A stretch of 64,000 nucleotides of DNA from Paraburkholderia silvatlantica (GTDB taxonomy: Bacteria > Pseudomonadota > Gammaproteobacteria > Burkholderiales > Burkholderiaceae). This document shows positions 26,565 to 36,331 of the stretch, piece after piece. Location: NCBI RefSeq assembly GCF_003096715.1, contig NZ_QEOL01000010.1:1-64000 (forward strand), written 5' to 3'. Under the pieces are notes generated by a model, which had not been told where the DNA came from, made no database searches, and worked only from the letters and a program-made list of their open reading frames with translations. The stretch's first letter is position 1. Each line of letters opens with the position of its first letter. The position numbers and the translations under genes were made by a program.

Positions 26565-29500
26565 CTATGCCTTTTCGACCTTCACGAGGAACGACTTGAA
26601 CTCGGGCGTCTGCGAATTGCCGTCGCCCACGGGCGGCGTGAGCGTATTCGTCAGATAGCCCGGGTGCGTGAGCCCCTTGAAGCCCCAGTGCAGCGGAACG
26701 CCAACCTGATGCACGGTCTTGCCTTCGATGGTCAGCGGTTTGATGCGCTTGGTGACCACCGCCACCGCGACCAGATAGCCACGATTGCTCGACACCTTCA
26801 CGCGCTCGCCCGCCACCACGCCTACCTCCTTCGCGAGCGCCTCGCCAATCTCGACGAACTGCTGCGGCTGAATGATCGCGTTCAGCCGGGCGTGTTTCGT
26901 CCAGAAGTGGAAGTGCTCGGTGAGCCGGTACGTGGTCGCCACATGCGGGAACTGCTGCGCGGTTCCAAACGTCTTGCGGTCGTCGGGGAACACGCGCGCC
27001 GCCGGATTGCTCGTGGCGAGCGGGTTGTTCGGGTGGAACGGGTTATAGCCGAGCGGGTTCTCGAACGGTTCGTAATGCTCAGGGAACGGACCTTCGTTCA
27101 TGCCGTCGCGGGCGAAGAAACGCGCCACGCCCTCGGGGTTCATGATGAACGGCCCCATGCCCTGATCGGGCGCTTCATCGACCTTGTAGTCGGGTATGTC
27201 CGCGCCCGTCCATGCGCTGCCGTTCCACGCAATCAGCTTGCGGGTGGGATCGAAGGGCTTGCCCGCCACGTCGCACGAGGCGCGGTTGTACAGCACGCGC
27301 CGGTTCGCGGGCCACGCCCAGGCCCAGTTGAGCGTCTGTCCGATGCCCGTGGGGTCGTCGTTGTCGCGCCGGCCCATCTGGTTGCCCGACTGGGTCCACG
27401 CGCCGCAGAAGATCCAGCAGCCGCTCGCGGTCGTGCCATCGTCCTTCAACTGGGCGAAGGCCGAGAGCTGCTCGCCCTTCTTCACGAGCACCCTGGTGGG
27501 ATCTTTCGCGTCGGTCTGATCGGCGAGTGCGCGGCCGTTGTACTCCTTCGCCAGTTCTTCCGGCGTGGGACTCGCAGGATCCGAATACGGCCAGTCGAGC
27601 TTGACGATCGGATCTGGCAGCTTGCCGCCGTCCTTCTGATACGCGGCGCGCATGCGCAGGAACAGGCCCGACATGATCTCGAGGTCGCTCTTCGCCTCGC
27701 CCGGCGGCTCCGCGCCCTTCCAGTGCCATTGCAGCACACGGCTCGAACTCACGAGCGAGCCGTTTTCTTCCGCAAAGCACGTAGTGGGCAAACGGAACAC
27801 TTCGGTTTGAATCGAAGTCGGATCGACGTCGTTATAGTCGCCATACTTCTTCCAGAACTCGGCAGTCTCGATGGCGAGCGGGTCCATGATGACGAGCCAC
27901 TTGAGCTTGCTGAGCGCCGAGACGGTCTTGGCCTTGTTCGGGGAGGACGCCATGACGTTGAAGCCCTGGCAGATATAGCCGTTGACCTTGCCCTGATTCA
28001 TCAACTCGATGGTCTGCAGCAGGTCGTACGGCTTGTCGAGCTTGGGCAGCCAGTCGTAGCCCCAGTTGTTGTCCTTGGTGGCCGCGTCGCCCCACCACGA
28101 CTTCATGAAGCTCACGAAGAACGCGCCGTAATGCTGCCAGTAGCTGAGCTGGTTCGGCCGCATGGGCTGCGAGGCGCGCTTCTTGATGTAGTCGTCGTAG
28201 TCCTGCTCCGCTTCGAACGGCAGCGTCATGTAGCCCGTGAGCAGGTTCGACATGAGCCCGAGGTCGGTCAGCCCCTGGATGTTCGAGTGGCCGCGCAGCG
28301 CGTTCATGCCGCCGCCCGCAATGCCGATGTTGCCGAGCAGGAGCTGCACCATCGCGCCGGTGCGGATATTCTGCGAGCCGATCGAGTGATGGGTCCAGCC
28401 GAGCGCATACATGATCGTGGCCGCGCGGCCCGGCACGGCCGTGCTCGCCAGCATTTCGCATACCTTGAGGAATTTGTCCTTCGGCGTGCCGCACACTTTC
28501 TCGACCATCTCGGGCGTGTAGCGCGAGTAATGCTGCTTGAGCAACTGGTACACGCAGCGCGGATTCTGCAGCGTGTCGTCGGTCTTCACGAAGCCGTCGT
28601 CGCCAAGCTCGTAGTTCCACGACGACTTGTCCGGGTACGAATGCTTTTGCGCATCGTAGCCCGAAAAAATGCCGTCGTTGAATGCGAAGTCTTCGCGCAC
28701 GATGAACGAGAAGTCCGTGTAGTTCTTCACGTACTCATGCTGGATCTTGTCGTTGGTGAGCAAATAGTTGATCACCGCGCCGAGGAAGGCGATGTCCGTG
28801 CCGGTGCGGATCGGCGCGTAGAAGTCCGCGACCGATGCCGTGCGCGTGAAGCGCGGGTCCACCACGATGAGCCGCGCACCACGGTGCGCCTTCGCCTCCG
28901 TGACCCACTTGAAGCCGCATGGGTGCGCCTCGGCTGCATTGCCGCCCATCACCAGAATCACGTCCGCATTGCGAATGTCGACCCAATGGTTCGTCATCGC
29001 TCCACGGCCAAACGTCGGGGCAAGACCTGCCACCGTCGGGCCGTGTCAGACACGCGCCTGGTTGTCGAATGCGAGCAGGCCCATGCTGCGGGCCACTTTG
29101 TGCGTGAGATAGCCGACTTCGTTGCTGCTTGCCGATGCAGCCAGCATGCCCGTGGTCAGCCAGCGGTTCACTGTCTTGCCGTCGGCGGTTTTCTCGACGA
29201 AGTTCGCATCGCGATCTTCCTTCATCAGCTTCGCGATACGGTCGAGCGCCTCATCCCACGACATGCGTTTCCACTCGTTCGAGCCGGCCGCCCGGTACTC
29301 GGGATATTTGAGGCGGCTCTCGCTATGAATGAAATCGATCAGGCTCGCGCCCTTCGGGCACAGCGTGCCGCGATTGACGGGGTGATCGGGATCGCCCTCG
29401 ATATGGATGATGCTCGTCGTAGCATTCTTCGCGCCATCGCCGAGACCGTACATGAGGATCCCGCAACCAACCGAGCAGTACGGGCAGGTATTGCGGGTTT

Positions 29501-29636
29501 CAGTGGTGCGCGCCAGTTTGTATTGTCGGACCTCGGCAAGTGCGTTGTCGGGCGCGAAACCCATCAATGCAAGGCTGGAACCCGCCAGCGACGTTGCCGT
29601 GATCTTGAGGAACTGACGCCGGGACATCTGCAGCAT
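26565..29636 (-). CDS. fdoG: Formate dehydrogenase alpha subunit, selenoprotein (Sec at codon 197)
   Basis: The catalytic molybdopterin subunit of respiratory formate dehydrogenase-N/O type (formate to CO2), 1023 residues read through an in-frame TGA at 29048-29046. The context around it, QARV-U-HGPTVAGLAPTFGRG, is the active-site phrase of FdnG/FdoG with selenocysteine as molybdenum ligand. The N-terminus has a Tat signal (SRRQFLK, residues 5-11) and a [4Fe-4S] site CPYCSVGC (51-58) completed by LCPKG. GAGGA precedes the ATG at 29636. Treating the TGA as a stop would give two fragments (29636-29046 and 29033-26565), which is wrong given the adjacent selA, selB and selC. It acts on the periplasmic face with fdoH and fdoI. 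Confidence 0.97.
29009..29048 (-). promoter_or_regulatory. SECIS element directing UGA recoding in fdoG
   Basis: Directly after the TGA, minus-strand sequence 29031-29019 forms a hairpin GGCA-GGTCT-TGCC. The loop GGTCT matches the loop of the bacterial formate dehydrogenase SECIS elements, including the G-U pair recognised by the winged-helix domain of SelB. Outer bases (CCGACG / CCGACG region) may extend the stem weakly. Spacing from UGA to the loop is about 20 bases, as expected. Confidence 0.85.
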
Positions 29637-29834
29637 GATTCGTCCTCGGCCTGGTTGTGAGTTTTTTCAGTATAAGACGTTTTGGGAGACGGATCGCACT
29701 GGATGCTCGCAAGCGCAACGCGCGGGCAGTGCGAGGCCGCCCGGGAACCACGCTTGCTAATATTGACTGGCGAATGCGCCATCTGTGTGACGAAAACGAA
29801 CCACTGAAGCACCACTCCCGCGGGGCACTCCATC

Positions 29835-31244
29835 ATGTCAACGCTTTCCACCGAACGACTGCAGTCCGCCGCGCGCAAGGAAGCTTCGTGGGTGGTGGGC
29901 GCGTTGCGCCAGTTCATCGCCAATCGCTGCCCGTCGCTCGCGGCGAGCATCGCGTTCTACTCGGCGTTTTCGCTCGCGCCCACCCTCGTGATGGTGATTG
30001 CCGTGGCCGGCTGGTTCTTCGGCGACGATGCCGCGCGCGGCGAACTCTTCCGCCAGGTCCACAACGTGCTCGGCGACGACGCGGCCGCGGGCATCACCAC
30101 CATCGTGCAGAACGCGCACCGGGCGGGCGGCAAGGGCGGCGTCGCGGCGATCATCTCGCTCGCCCTGCTCGTGATCGGCGCGTCCGCAACCTTCTCCTCG
30201 CTCAATTCCGCGCTGAATATCGTCTGGCCGCCGGACGGGCAGCGTCCCTCCAGCGTGATGGCGCTCGTACGCGTGCGCCTCATTTCGTTCAGCCTCGTGC
30301 TGGGGGTCGCGTTCCTGCTGATCGTCTCGCTCGTGCTCGACACGGCCATTACGTTCGTCGGCCAGTGGCTCTGGGGCAATTCTCCTTATGTGATCATCGG
30401 CAACCTGATGCAGCTTGGCGTAGGGCTCGTGGTACTGGCCGTCGCATTCGGCGCCCTGCTGCGCTTCCTGCCCGACGCCAACGTGCGCTGGCGCGACGCG
30501 ATGGTGGGCGGCGTCGTCGCGGCGGTGCTGTTTTCGGCGGGCAAAAAGCTGTTCGCGCTCTATCTCGCGCACGCAGGCATGGCAACGGCCTTCGGCGCAG
30601 CCGGCTCGCTCGCCGTGCTGCTCATGTGGCTCTATTTTTCAGCGGCGGTGCTCCTGCTCGGCGCGGAGTTCTCGGCCGCGCGCGGACGCCTGCACGACCC
30701 GCGCGGCGCGTGGGGTTTCCTTGAGGAAACGCCGCCCGGCAGCCGCGCCAAGCTGGCCTCGGTGCTCGCCGCCTCCACCATCGTCGCGCGACACGACACG
30801 AAGCGTGCGGAACGTCCCGCCGCAGCCCTGGCGCCATCGGCTGCGCCGATCGGAAACGGCGGCGCAGCCGCCACAGCAATGCCCGCGGCCTTGGCGGCCG
30901 CCGTTACGGCAGACAGATCGACACTATCGGAAACTCCGCTCGGCGCGATCGGGCGCGCGAGCGCGCATGGCGGCGCGTTCGGGAGGCTGAAATCGGGGCT
31001 ACAGATCCGCCGTTCGGTCGTGCGCGTGGAGGACAGCGCCACCTACGCGGCCGCGCTCACGCTGGTCCACGCGGGCCGCACGGTCGCCGCCGCCGACCGC
31101 TATGTGAAGCGCCATCCCTGGCGTTCGGTGCTGTTCGTCGCGAGCGCGGCGCTCGCCATGACGGCCGCAGGCAGGCGTCGTCACTCCACCGCCGCCACGC
31201 CCATTGAAGCTGCTACCGAAGGTCGCAGCAAGGCGAAGAAATAA
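29835..31244 (+). CDS. YihY/BrkB family inner-membrane protein
   Basis: A 469-residue membrane protein of the UPF0761/virulence factor BrkB family. The first 290 residues hold about six hydrophobic helices with family phrases CPSLAASIAFYSAFSLAP, FSSLNSALNIVW, FGALLRFLPDANVRWRDA and GSLAVLLMWLYFSA. The last 180 residues are Ala/Arg-rich and cytoplasmic, with a final short hydrophobic stretch near 430-445 (SVLFVASAALAMTAAG). This C-terminal extension makes it longer than plain YihY (about 290). The family's transport function remains unsettled. It is divergent from fdoG, separated by about 200 bases. Confidence 0.88.
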   Translation: MSTLSTERLQSAARKEASWVVGALRQFIANRCPSLAASIAFYSAFSLAPTLVMVIAVAGWFFGDDAARGELFRQVHNVLGDDAAAGITTIVQNAHRAGGKGGVAAIISLALLVIGASATFSSLNSALNIVWPPDGQRPSSVMALVRVRLISFSLVLGVAFLLIVSLVLDTAITFVGQWLWGNSPYVIIGNLMQLGVGLVVLAVAFGALLRFLPDANVRWRDAMVGGVVAAVLFSAGKKLFALYLAHAGMATAFGAAGSLAVLLMWLYFSAAVLLLGAEFSAARGRLHDPRGAWGFLEETPPGSRAKLASVLAASTIVARHDTKRAERPAAALAPSAAPIGNGGAAATAMPAALAAAVTADRSTLSETPLGAIGRASAHGGAFGRLKSGLQIRRSVVRVEDSATYAAALTLVHAGRTVAAADRYVKRHPWRSVLFVASAALAMTAAGRRRHSTAATPIEAATEGRSKAKK

Positions 31245-31464
31245 CGGCTGTTTACGGAACTTTTATCAAAAACAACAATAATGCTCGATCAACAATCCAA
31301 TATTTCCTAAAACGGCATAATGGACGGAGGCCCCGTCTGACAACGGATTCTGGCCGGTGTCAGGTTTTCGCTACAATCTTTATTTTTTCATTTCAGGTCG
31401 CCTGGCCTGCTGCGTTATTCTCCAACGCGCAACAACTACACAATCTTTGCGTGGAGAAAACAGA

Positions 31465-32676
31465 ATGAAACGAGTCGCTCTCTCGACCCTCTCGCTGGCC
31501 CTCCTGGCCGCAGCCGGCACCGCGCACGCTCAAAGCAGCGTGACCCTCTATGGTGTGATCGACGAATCGATCCAGTGGGCCCACAACACGATGGACGCCA
31601 GCGGCAAGAACTCGAATCTGGTCGGCCTCGCCGGCGGCAACCTGTCGGGCAACCGCTGGGGCTTGAAGGGTACGGAAGATCTGGGCGGCGGCCTGAAGGC
31701 GATTTTCCAATTGGAAAACGGCTTTGACATCAACAACGGCACGCTCGGTCAGGGTGGCCTGATGTTCGGCCGTCAGGCATACGTCGGCCTGACGCACGAG
31801 CAATTTGGCACGGTGACGCTCGGCCGTCAGTACGACCCGCTCGTCGACATGGTTCAGCCGCTGACCGCCGACAACTACTTCGGCAGCACGTTTGCAACGC
31901 CGGGTGACGTCGACAACAACGACAACAGCTCGCGTACGAACAGCGGCATCAAGTACGTTTCGCCGGTTCTGCAAGGCTTCCAGTTCGAAGGCATGTATGC
32001 ACTGGGCGGCGTTGCTGGCGCGACCGGTTCCGGCCAGAGCTGGGGCGGTGCAGCCACGTACGGCATCGGCTCGTTCAATGTTGCCGCAGGCTATTACAAG
32101 ATGGACAACGGCTCGACGCTGGCGTCCCGCACGACGACGAAGGACGGCGTGAGCTCGGTGGGCTGGGCTTCGGGCGCAACGTCTGGCGCTGTGTTCGACA
32201 ACCAGATTACGGCAGGCTACGCTTCGGCCAAATCGATCGGCACCGCTTCGATCGCCGCTCAGTACGTCGCAGGTCCGTTCACGTTCGGCGCACGTTACAG
32301 CAATGTCCAGTTCAAGTCGGACGGCTACTCGCAGTTTGAATCGACCCAGAAGTACAACATTGCTGCCGGCTTCCTCGGCTATCAGCTGAACCCGGCGCTG
32401 CTGCTCGGCCTCGGCTACACCTGGACGCACGGCTCGGGCGACACGTCGAACACCTACAACCAGGTTTCGCTCGGCGCAGACTACAACCTGTCGAAGCGCA
32501 CCGACCTGTACGCTGTCGCGGCATGGCAGCACGCCAACGGCACGCAGCGCAACCCGGGCGACAGCACGACGCCCAGCACCACGTCGACCGCTGGCGCAGC
32601 CATCGGCTCGTACGGCTTCAACTCGGCTTCGAGCTCGCAGACCCTGGTCAGCCTGGGCATCCGCCACAAGTTCTAA
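31465..32676 (+). CDS. Outer-membrane general porin (OmpC-like, Burkholderia type)
   Basis: A 403-residue trimeric diffusion porin. The signal peptide is MKRVALSTLSLALLAAAGTAHA, and the mature protein starts QSSVTLYGVIDESI, typical of betaproteobacterial porins. SGNRWGLKGTEDLGGGLKAI and GRQAYVGL are family phrases, and the C-terminus LVSLGIRHKF ends in Phe as outer-membrane barrels do. GTGGAG precedes the ATG at 31465; an upstream extension of the frame to 31357 is rejected because it lacks a signal peptide start. Codon use is less GC-biased than its neighbours, as for highly expressed genes. A terminator follows at 32778. Confidence 0.95.
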   Translation: MKRVALSTLSLALLAAAGTAHAQSSVTLYGVIDESIQWAHNTMDASGKNSNLVGLAGGNLSGNRWGLKGTEDLGGGLKAIFQLENGFDINNGTLGQGGLMFGRQAYVGLTHEQFGTVTLGRQYDPLVDMVQPLTADNYFGSTFATPGDVDNNDNSSRTNSGIKYVSPVLQGFQFEGMYALGGVAGATGSGQSWGGAATYGIGSFNVAAGYYKMDNGSTLASRTTTKDGVSSVGWASGATSGAVFDNQITAGYASAKSIGTASIAAQYVAGPFTFGARYSNVQFKSDGYSQFESTQKYNIAAGFLGYQLNPALLLGLGYTWTHGSGDTSNTYNQVSLGADYNLSKRTDLYAVAAWQHANGTQRNPGDSTTPSTTSTAGAAIGSYGFNSASSSQTLVSLGIRHKF

Positions 32677-32777
32677 GCAACGCTTTACTCCGGGCTTCGG
32701 CCCGGCGCCGGGACCGGCTGACGAGCCGTTCCGGCGAAGCGGGCGAGACCAGGCAGCTAAAAACTGCACGCTGCACA

Positions 32778-32814
32778 AACCAGCCTCGGGCGCATGTCCT
32801 GGCTGGTTTTTTTA
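32778..32814 (+). terminator. Rho-independent terminator after the porin gene
   Basis: AACCAGCC (32779-32786) pairs with GGCTGGTT (32802-32809) and is followed by a run of T (32808-32814). It lies about 100 bases after the porin stop. Confidence 0.85.
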
Positions 32815-32916
32815 TGCCCATGGGGTTTTTGAAGCGATCCTCCACAGCTGTTCACGCAAGGCCGTCTGTGCGCACGGCCTTGCGCTCTTTACCGGCCTTT
32901 TCCACGCGTGAAAAGC

Positions 32917-33816
32917 TCAGCGCAGCCGTGCCAGCGCGGCTGTTGCATGCCACACGAATGCGTCGCTCAATGCCGTCGCCGCGCGCTGCGTGCTGCGCAC
33001 GACATGGAGCGCGCTCGACAGCGCAGGCGTAAAGCGCTTCACGCTCACCCGCGCGCTCGCGTGCTGGGCCGTCAACGCGTCGACGAGCGCGATGCCCATT
33101 CCCGCTTCCACCATCGCCACGACGGATTGCGCGAGCGCCGCTTCGACGCCGGGCTCGCGCGCCACCCCGCATTCGGCAAAATGCCGGTCGATGGAGAGAC
33201 GCGCCTCGCTCGCCGCGGCAAACGAAATAAAGCGTTCGCCCCCGCAGTCTTGCGCATGTATCACACGCTTGCGCGCGAGCCGGTGTCCGCGCGGCACGAT
33301 GCAGCGCAGCGGCCATTCGCCCAGATACTCGAGACGCGCGCCGGGATGCGCGACGGCTTGCGCGGCAAAACCGAGATCGCAACGCTGTGCCGCCACGCGC
33401 TCGGCAATCCCGGCGGCTTCGCCAGTCAGCAGTTCGAAATCGACGCCTTCGTGCTCGCTCGCAAACGCCGCGGCCACGCGCGGCAGAAAGTCGGCGCAAA
33501 GATCCGCTGAAGCAGCGACACGCACGACACCGCGCCGTTGCGCGCGAATCTGCGCGGCCGCCTGAGCCACGCGCTCGAAACCGAAGAACGCGCGCTCGAC
33601 TTCGTCTTGCAGCGTATGGGCCTCGACGGTCGGCAGCAAACGCCCCTGGCGCCGCTCGAAAAGCGCGAACCCCACCTTCGCTTCGAAGTCGGCAAGCAAG
33701 CGGCTCACCGCGGGCTGCGAAATGCCGAGCACCTGTGCCGCGCGCGTGACCGTGCGCCACTGCATCAACGCGCGAAACGCTTCCACCTGGCGCAAACTGA
33801 GGTCGGATACAAGCAT
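32917..33816 (-). CDS. LysR-family transcriptional regulator
   Basis: A 299-residue DNA-binding regulator. The N-terminal helix-turn-helix is clear (LRQVEAFRALMQWRTVTRAA, then LGISQPAVSRLLADFE), followed by a linker and an effector domain of type 2 periplasmic fold. The start is at the ATG 33816, without a good ribosome site. No divergent target gene is present: the next gene upstream (HU) is in the same direction, so it may act on itself or at a distance. Effector unknown. Confidence 0.9.
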   Translation of the reverse strand: MLVSDLSLRQVEAFRALMQWRTVTRAAQVLGISQPAVSRLLADFEAKVGFALFERRQGRLLPTVEAHTLQDEVERAFFGFERVAQAAAQIRAQRRGVVRVAASADLCADFLPRVAAAFASEHEGVDFELLTGEAAGIAERVAAQRCDLGFAAQAVAHPGARLEYLGEWPLRCIVPRGHRLARKRVIHAQDCGGERFISFAAASEARLSIDRHFAECGVAREPGVEAALAQSVVAMVEAGMGIALVDALTAQHASARVSVKRFTPALSSALHVVRSTQRAATALSDAFVWHATAALARLR

Positions 33817-33863
33817 AATACTTTGCTATGGATGTATGAATGGCCTGGTCTATACCACCCTAC

Positions 33864-33885
33864 ATGACGATAACTATGCCGTCAT
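33864..33885. promoter_or_regulatory. Inverted repeat upstream of the LysR gene
   Basis: ATGACG-N10-CGTCAT, about 50 bases before the LysR start. Size and position fit a LysR-type autoregulatory site, but binding is not shown. Confidence 0.35.
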
Positions 33886-33943
33886 CCAAGGGATATCATA
33901 CCGAATATCATCCATAACATTAGAACATAGCTGGTCAACACCA

Positions 33944-33962
33944 TGGTGCATTGCATGCACCA
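33944..33962. repeat. Short perfect hairpin TGGTGCAT-TGC-ATGCACCA
   Basis: Eight-base perfect arms with a three-base loop, just beside the terminator at 33966. It could be part of the transcription end region of the HU gene or an operator for the LysR gene. Confidence 0.35.
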
Positions 33963-33965
33963 AAT

Positions 33966-34004
33966 GAAAAATCCCCGAGGGCTCGACGCCAACGGGGATT
34001 TTTT
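33966..34004 (-). terminator. Bidirectional-looking terminator downstream of the HU gene
   Basis: ATCCCCG (33971-33977) pairs with CGGGGAT (33993-33999), with an A-run before and a T-run after. It therefore works on either strand. On the minus strand it ends the HU transcript, whose stop lies about 60 bases upstream. Confidence 0.8.
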
Positions 34005-34060
34005 GGTACTGACGGGTAGCCGCTACCCGAAGGCCGCGGCTTCAAGCGCAATCAGCGCAA

Positions 34061-34510
34061 TCAGGCTGCTGCTGCGTCCTTCAGCTTCTTCAGGGCGCGC
34101 GCCTTGATGCGGACCGATGCGGGCTTCGCCGGGAACCAGCGTTCTTCGCCCGTGAACGGATCCTTGCCGAAGCGCTTCTTCTTCGCCGGCACGGCCTGGA
34201 CGACGATCTTCAGAAGGCCCGACAGCGTGAATTCGCCAGCGCCCTTCTTGTGGACCGAACCGAGGATCGTGTCTTCCAGCGCGGCGAGCACGGCCTTGGC
34301 AGCCTTCGGCTCGACGCCTGCACGCTCAGCGACGTGGGTAGCCAGCGAGGCCTTCGTGAAGGTGTCCTTGATCGGCGTCGGTGCGCCGGACGCCTTCACG
34401 GCGACCTTCTTAGCTGCGGCCGTCTTGGTGGCGGGCGCTTTCTTTGCGGCAACCTTCTTGGCCGGGGCAGCTGCCTTTTTTGCGGCCACTTTCTTTGCGG
34501 AAGTCGGCAT
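34061..34510 (-). CDS. HU-family DNA-binding protein with a Lys/Ala-rich N-terminal tail
   Basis: A 149-residue nucleoid protein. Residues 1-45 are a low-complexity tail of repeated AKKVAAKKA-like units resembling eukaryotic H1 tails. The rest is an HU fold: TKASLATHVAERAGVEPKAA, a DTILGSVHKKGAGEFTLSGL segment and FGKDPFTGEERWFPAKPASV, the DNA-bending arm region. The HU core is of normal length (about 95), so the tail is an added feature common in Burkholderiales. It probably compacts DNA. Monocistronic, with a terminator at 33966. Confidence 0.92.
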   Translation of the reverse strand: MPTSAKKVAAKKAAAPAKKVAAKKAPATKTAAAKKVAVKASGAPTPIKDTFTKASLATHVAERAGVEPKAAKAVLAALEDTILGSVHKKGAGEFTLSGLLKIVVQAVPAKKKRFGKDPFTGEERWFPAKPASVRIKARALKKLKDAAAA

Positions 34511-34834
34511 GTTTCTCCTACCAGTGTTGGTCAGTGAATCGAAGAAGCACTGCGGAATGCACGTGCTTCAACGGCGGATTCTACATACGCGCAAGCGTTT
34601 TGCGTGAAGCTTTTGCATTGTCGTTACGATTTTGTTGCGCGGCGCTGACTCTCGATCACATTTTGACGCCTGTTTACAGGGGTAAACGTGCACCTGGCGC
34701 ACCCGGATCACTGACGCACGGGGCGCTTCGGCCGGCACGATGCACCGGCCCGTTCGTCAGGAAAACGCCATACGTATCGCGTTTTTGCGTGATTTCGGCT
34801 GCCATGCCGGTGTCGCTGCGACGGCAAGATGCAG
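34511..34834. other. Intergenic region upstream of the HU gene
   Basis: 324 bases between the HU start and the end of the MocR-type gene, both on minus. No gene seen. It holds the HU promoter (a TAGAAT box on the minus strand at 34583-34578 is a possible -10, with no good -35) and a hairpin GTTTAC-AGGG-GTAAAC at 34672-34687. Confidence 0.45.
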
Positions 34835-36331
34835 TCAAAGCGTGCGCAGCAGCGTGGCGAGCGACGTCAGCGCGGCGTCGATACGCTCGGCGTCGACCCC
34901 GCCGTAACCGAATAGAAAACCGCTCTGCACGGGCGCTTCGAGATGAAACGGCGCGAGCGGATGCAGGCCGATCGACGCGCGGCGCGCGGCCTGCGCCACG
35001 GCCGCGGCATCGAGCGGCGCGACGAGCCGCGCCGCGAGGTGCAACCCCGCCGTGTTTGGCGTGACAGGTTCGAGCCACGGCGCAAGCGGCCCGCATAGAT
35101 GCGCGAGCAGCACGTCGCGGCGCTGCGCGTAGGTCTGATGCATGCGCCGCAAATGGCGCGCGAAATGGCCGTTGAGCATGAAGTCGGCGAGCGCCGTCTG
35201 CGTGAGCACGCAGCCGTGCGCATCGCCAATCTGCCGCGCGCGGGCGAGCGGCGCCGCCAGCGCGGCAGGCGGCACCATGTAGCCCACCCGCAACTCGGGG
35301 AACATGGTCTTCGAAAACGTGCCGACGTAGGCCACGAGGCCGGCGTTGTCGAGGCTTTTGAGCGGCTCCATCGAGCGGCCCTCGAAGCGGTATTCGCAGT
35401 CGTAGTCGTCTTCGATCACGAGCGCGCCGCTCGCCTGCGCCCATTCGAGCAGCGCGACGCGCCGCTCGAGACTCAGCGGCATGCCGAGCGGAAACTGGTG
35501 CGAGGGCGTCACGTAGACGAGCCGCGCCGCCTTAGGCAGCCGTGCGACGACGAGCCCGTCGCGATCCACCGGCACCGGCACGACCTTCGCGCCGAGCGCG
35601 GCAAAGACATCGCGCGCGGGCGGATAGCCCGGGTCCTCCACGACGACGACGTCGCCCGGTGTGAGCGTGACGCGCGCGAGCAGATCGAGCGCCTGCTGAG
35701 CGCCTTGCGTGACGATCACGTCCTGCCAGTTACCCTGCACCGCCCGGTTGAAAGCGAGATAGCGCGACACCGCAAGGCGCAGCTTCTCCTCGCCCGCCGG
35801 ATCGCGATACATGCCGTAACCGCGCGCCTGCACGCGCAGCGCGTCGTTGATGCAGCGCCGCCAGATGTCGAACGGAAAACGCGACTTGTCGGTGACGCCG
35901 CCCGCGAAGTCGCAGGCGAGCCGCGTGTCGAGGCGCGGCAGCGAACCGTGCAACACCTCGGCTTGCGCCTGCCACCACGGCGTGGCCCGCGCCGCGCGCG
36001 GCGCCCCACCGGCACGCGCGATAGCGATGGCGGCGGTGGCCGCGCGTATCTGCGGATTCGGATGACCATGCTCGCGCGCGGGCAGGCGTTCGAGCGTTTC
36101 GGCCACGAATGTGCCCGAGCCGCGCCGCGAGTTCAGATAGCCTTCGGCGAGCAGCCGTTCGAATACGTCGAGCGTAGTCTTGCGCGAAACGCCGAGCTGC
36201 AAGGCGAGGTCGCGCGTGGACGGCAGGCGGGTGCCCCCGGCCAGGCGGCCATCGACGATGCTGTCGCGCAACTGGCGATAGATCTGGCCCGCGAGGTCGC
36301 GGCGGCCCGACACGGTGACGTGGAGTTCCAT
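34835..36331 (-). CDS. MocR/PdxR-type transcriptional regulator (GntR fused to aminotransferase fold)
   Basis: A 498-residue regulator. The first 75 residues are a GntR winged helix (QIYRQLRDSIVDGRLAGGTRLPSTRDLA, then SRKTTLDVFERLLAEGYL). From about residue 120 it has a class I aminotransferase fold used as a pyridoxal phosphate sensor, with the cofactor lysine in YVGTFSKTMFPELRVGY and EDDYDCEYRF. MocR proteins commonly control a divergent gene, here the AhpD-like gene at 36523. The effector could be pyridoxal phosphate or an amino acid. Confidence 0.92.
   Translation of the reverse strand: MELHVTVSGRRDLAGQIYRQLRDSIVDGRLAGGTRLPSTRDLALQLGVSRKTTLDVFERLLAEGYLNSRRGSGTFVAETLERLPAREHGHPNPQIRAATAAIAIARAGGAPRAARATPWWQAQAEVLHGSLPRLDTRLACDFAGGVTDKSRFPFDIWRRCINDALRVQARGYGMYRDPAGEEKLRLAVSRYLAFNRAVQGNWQDVIVTQGAQQALDLLARVTLTPGDVVVVEDPGYPPARDVFAALGAKVVPVPVDRDGLVVARLPKAARLVYVTPSHQFPLGMPLSLERRVALLEWAQASGALVIEDDYDCEYRFEGRSMEPLKSLDNAGLVAYVGTFSKTMFPELRVGYMVPPAALAAPLARARQIGDAHGCVLTQTALADFMLNGHFARHLRRMHQTYAQRRDVLLAHLCGPLAPWLEPVTPNTAGLHLAARLVAPLDAAAVAQAARRASIGLHPLAPFHLEAPVQSGFLFGYGGVDAERIDAALTSLATLLRTL

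Noticed and set aside
29034-29048. Apparent nonsense mutation splitting fdoG into two genes
   Set aside because: The TGA is at the known selenocysteine position, is followed by a SECIS hairpin, and selA, selB and selC are next door.
26541-29660. A 1039-codon plus-strand frame across the formate dehydrogenase gene
   Set aside because: Antisense shadow of fdoG; no domain, no start signal, composition of a GC artefact.
31357-31464. N-terminal extension of the porin to 31357
   Set aside because: It would place 36 residues before a perfect signal peptide; a ribosome site lies directly before 31465.
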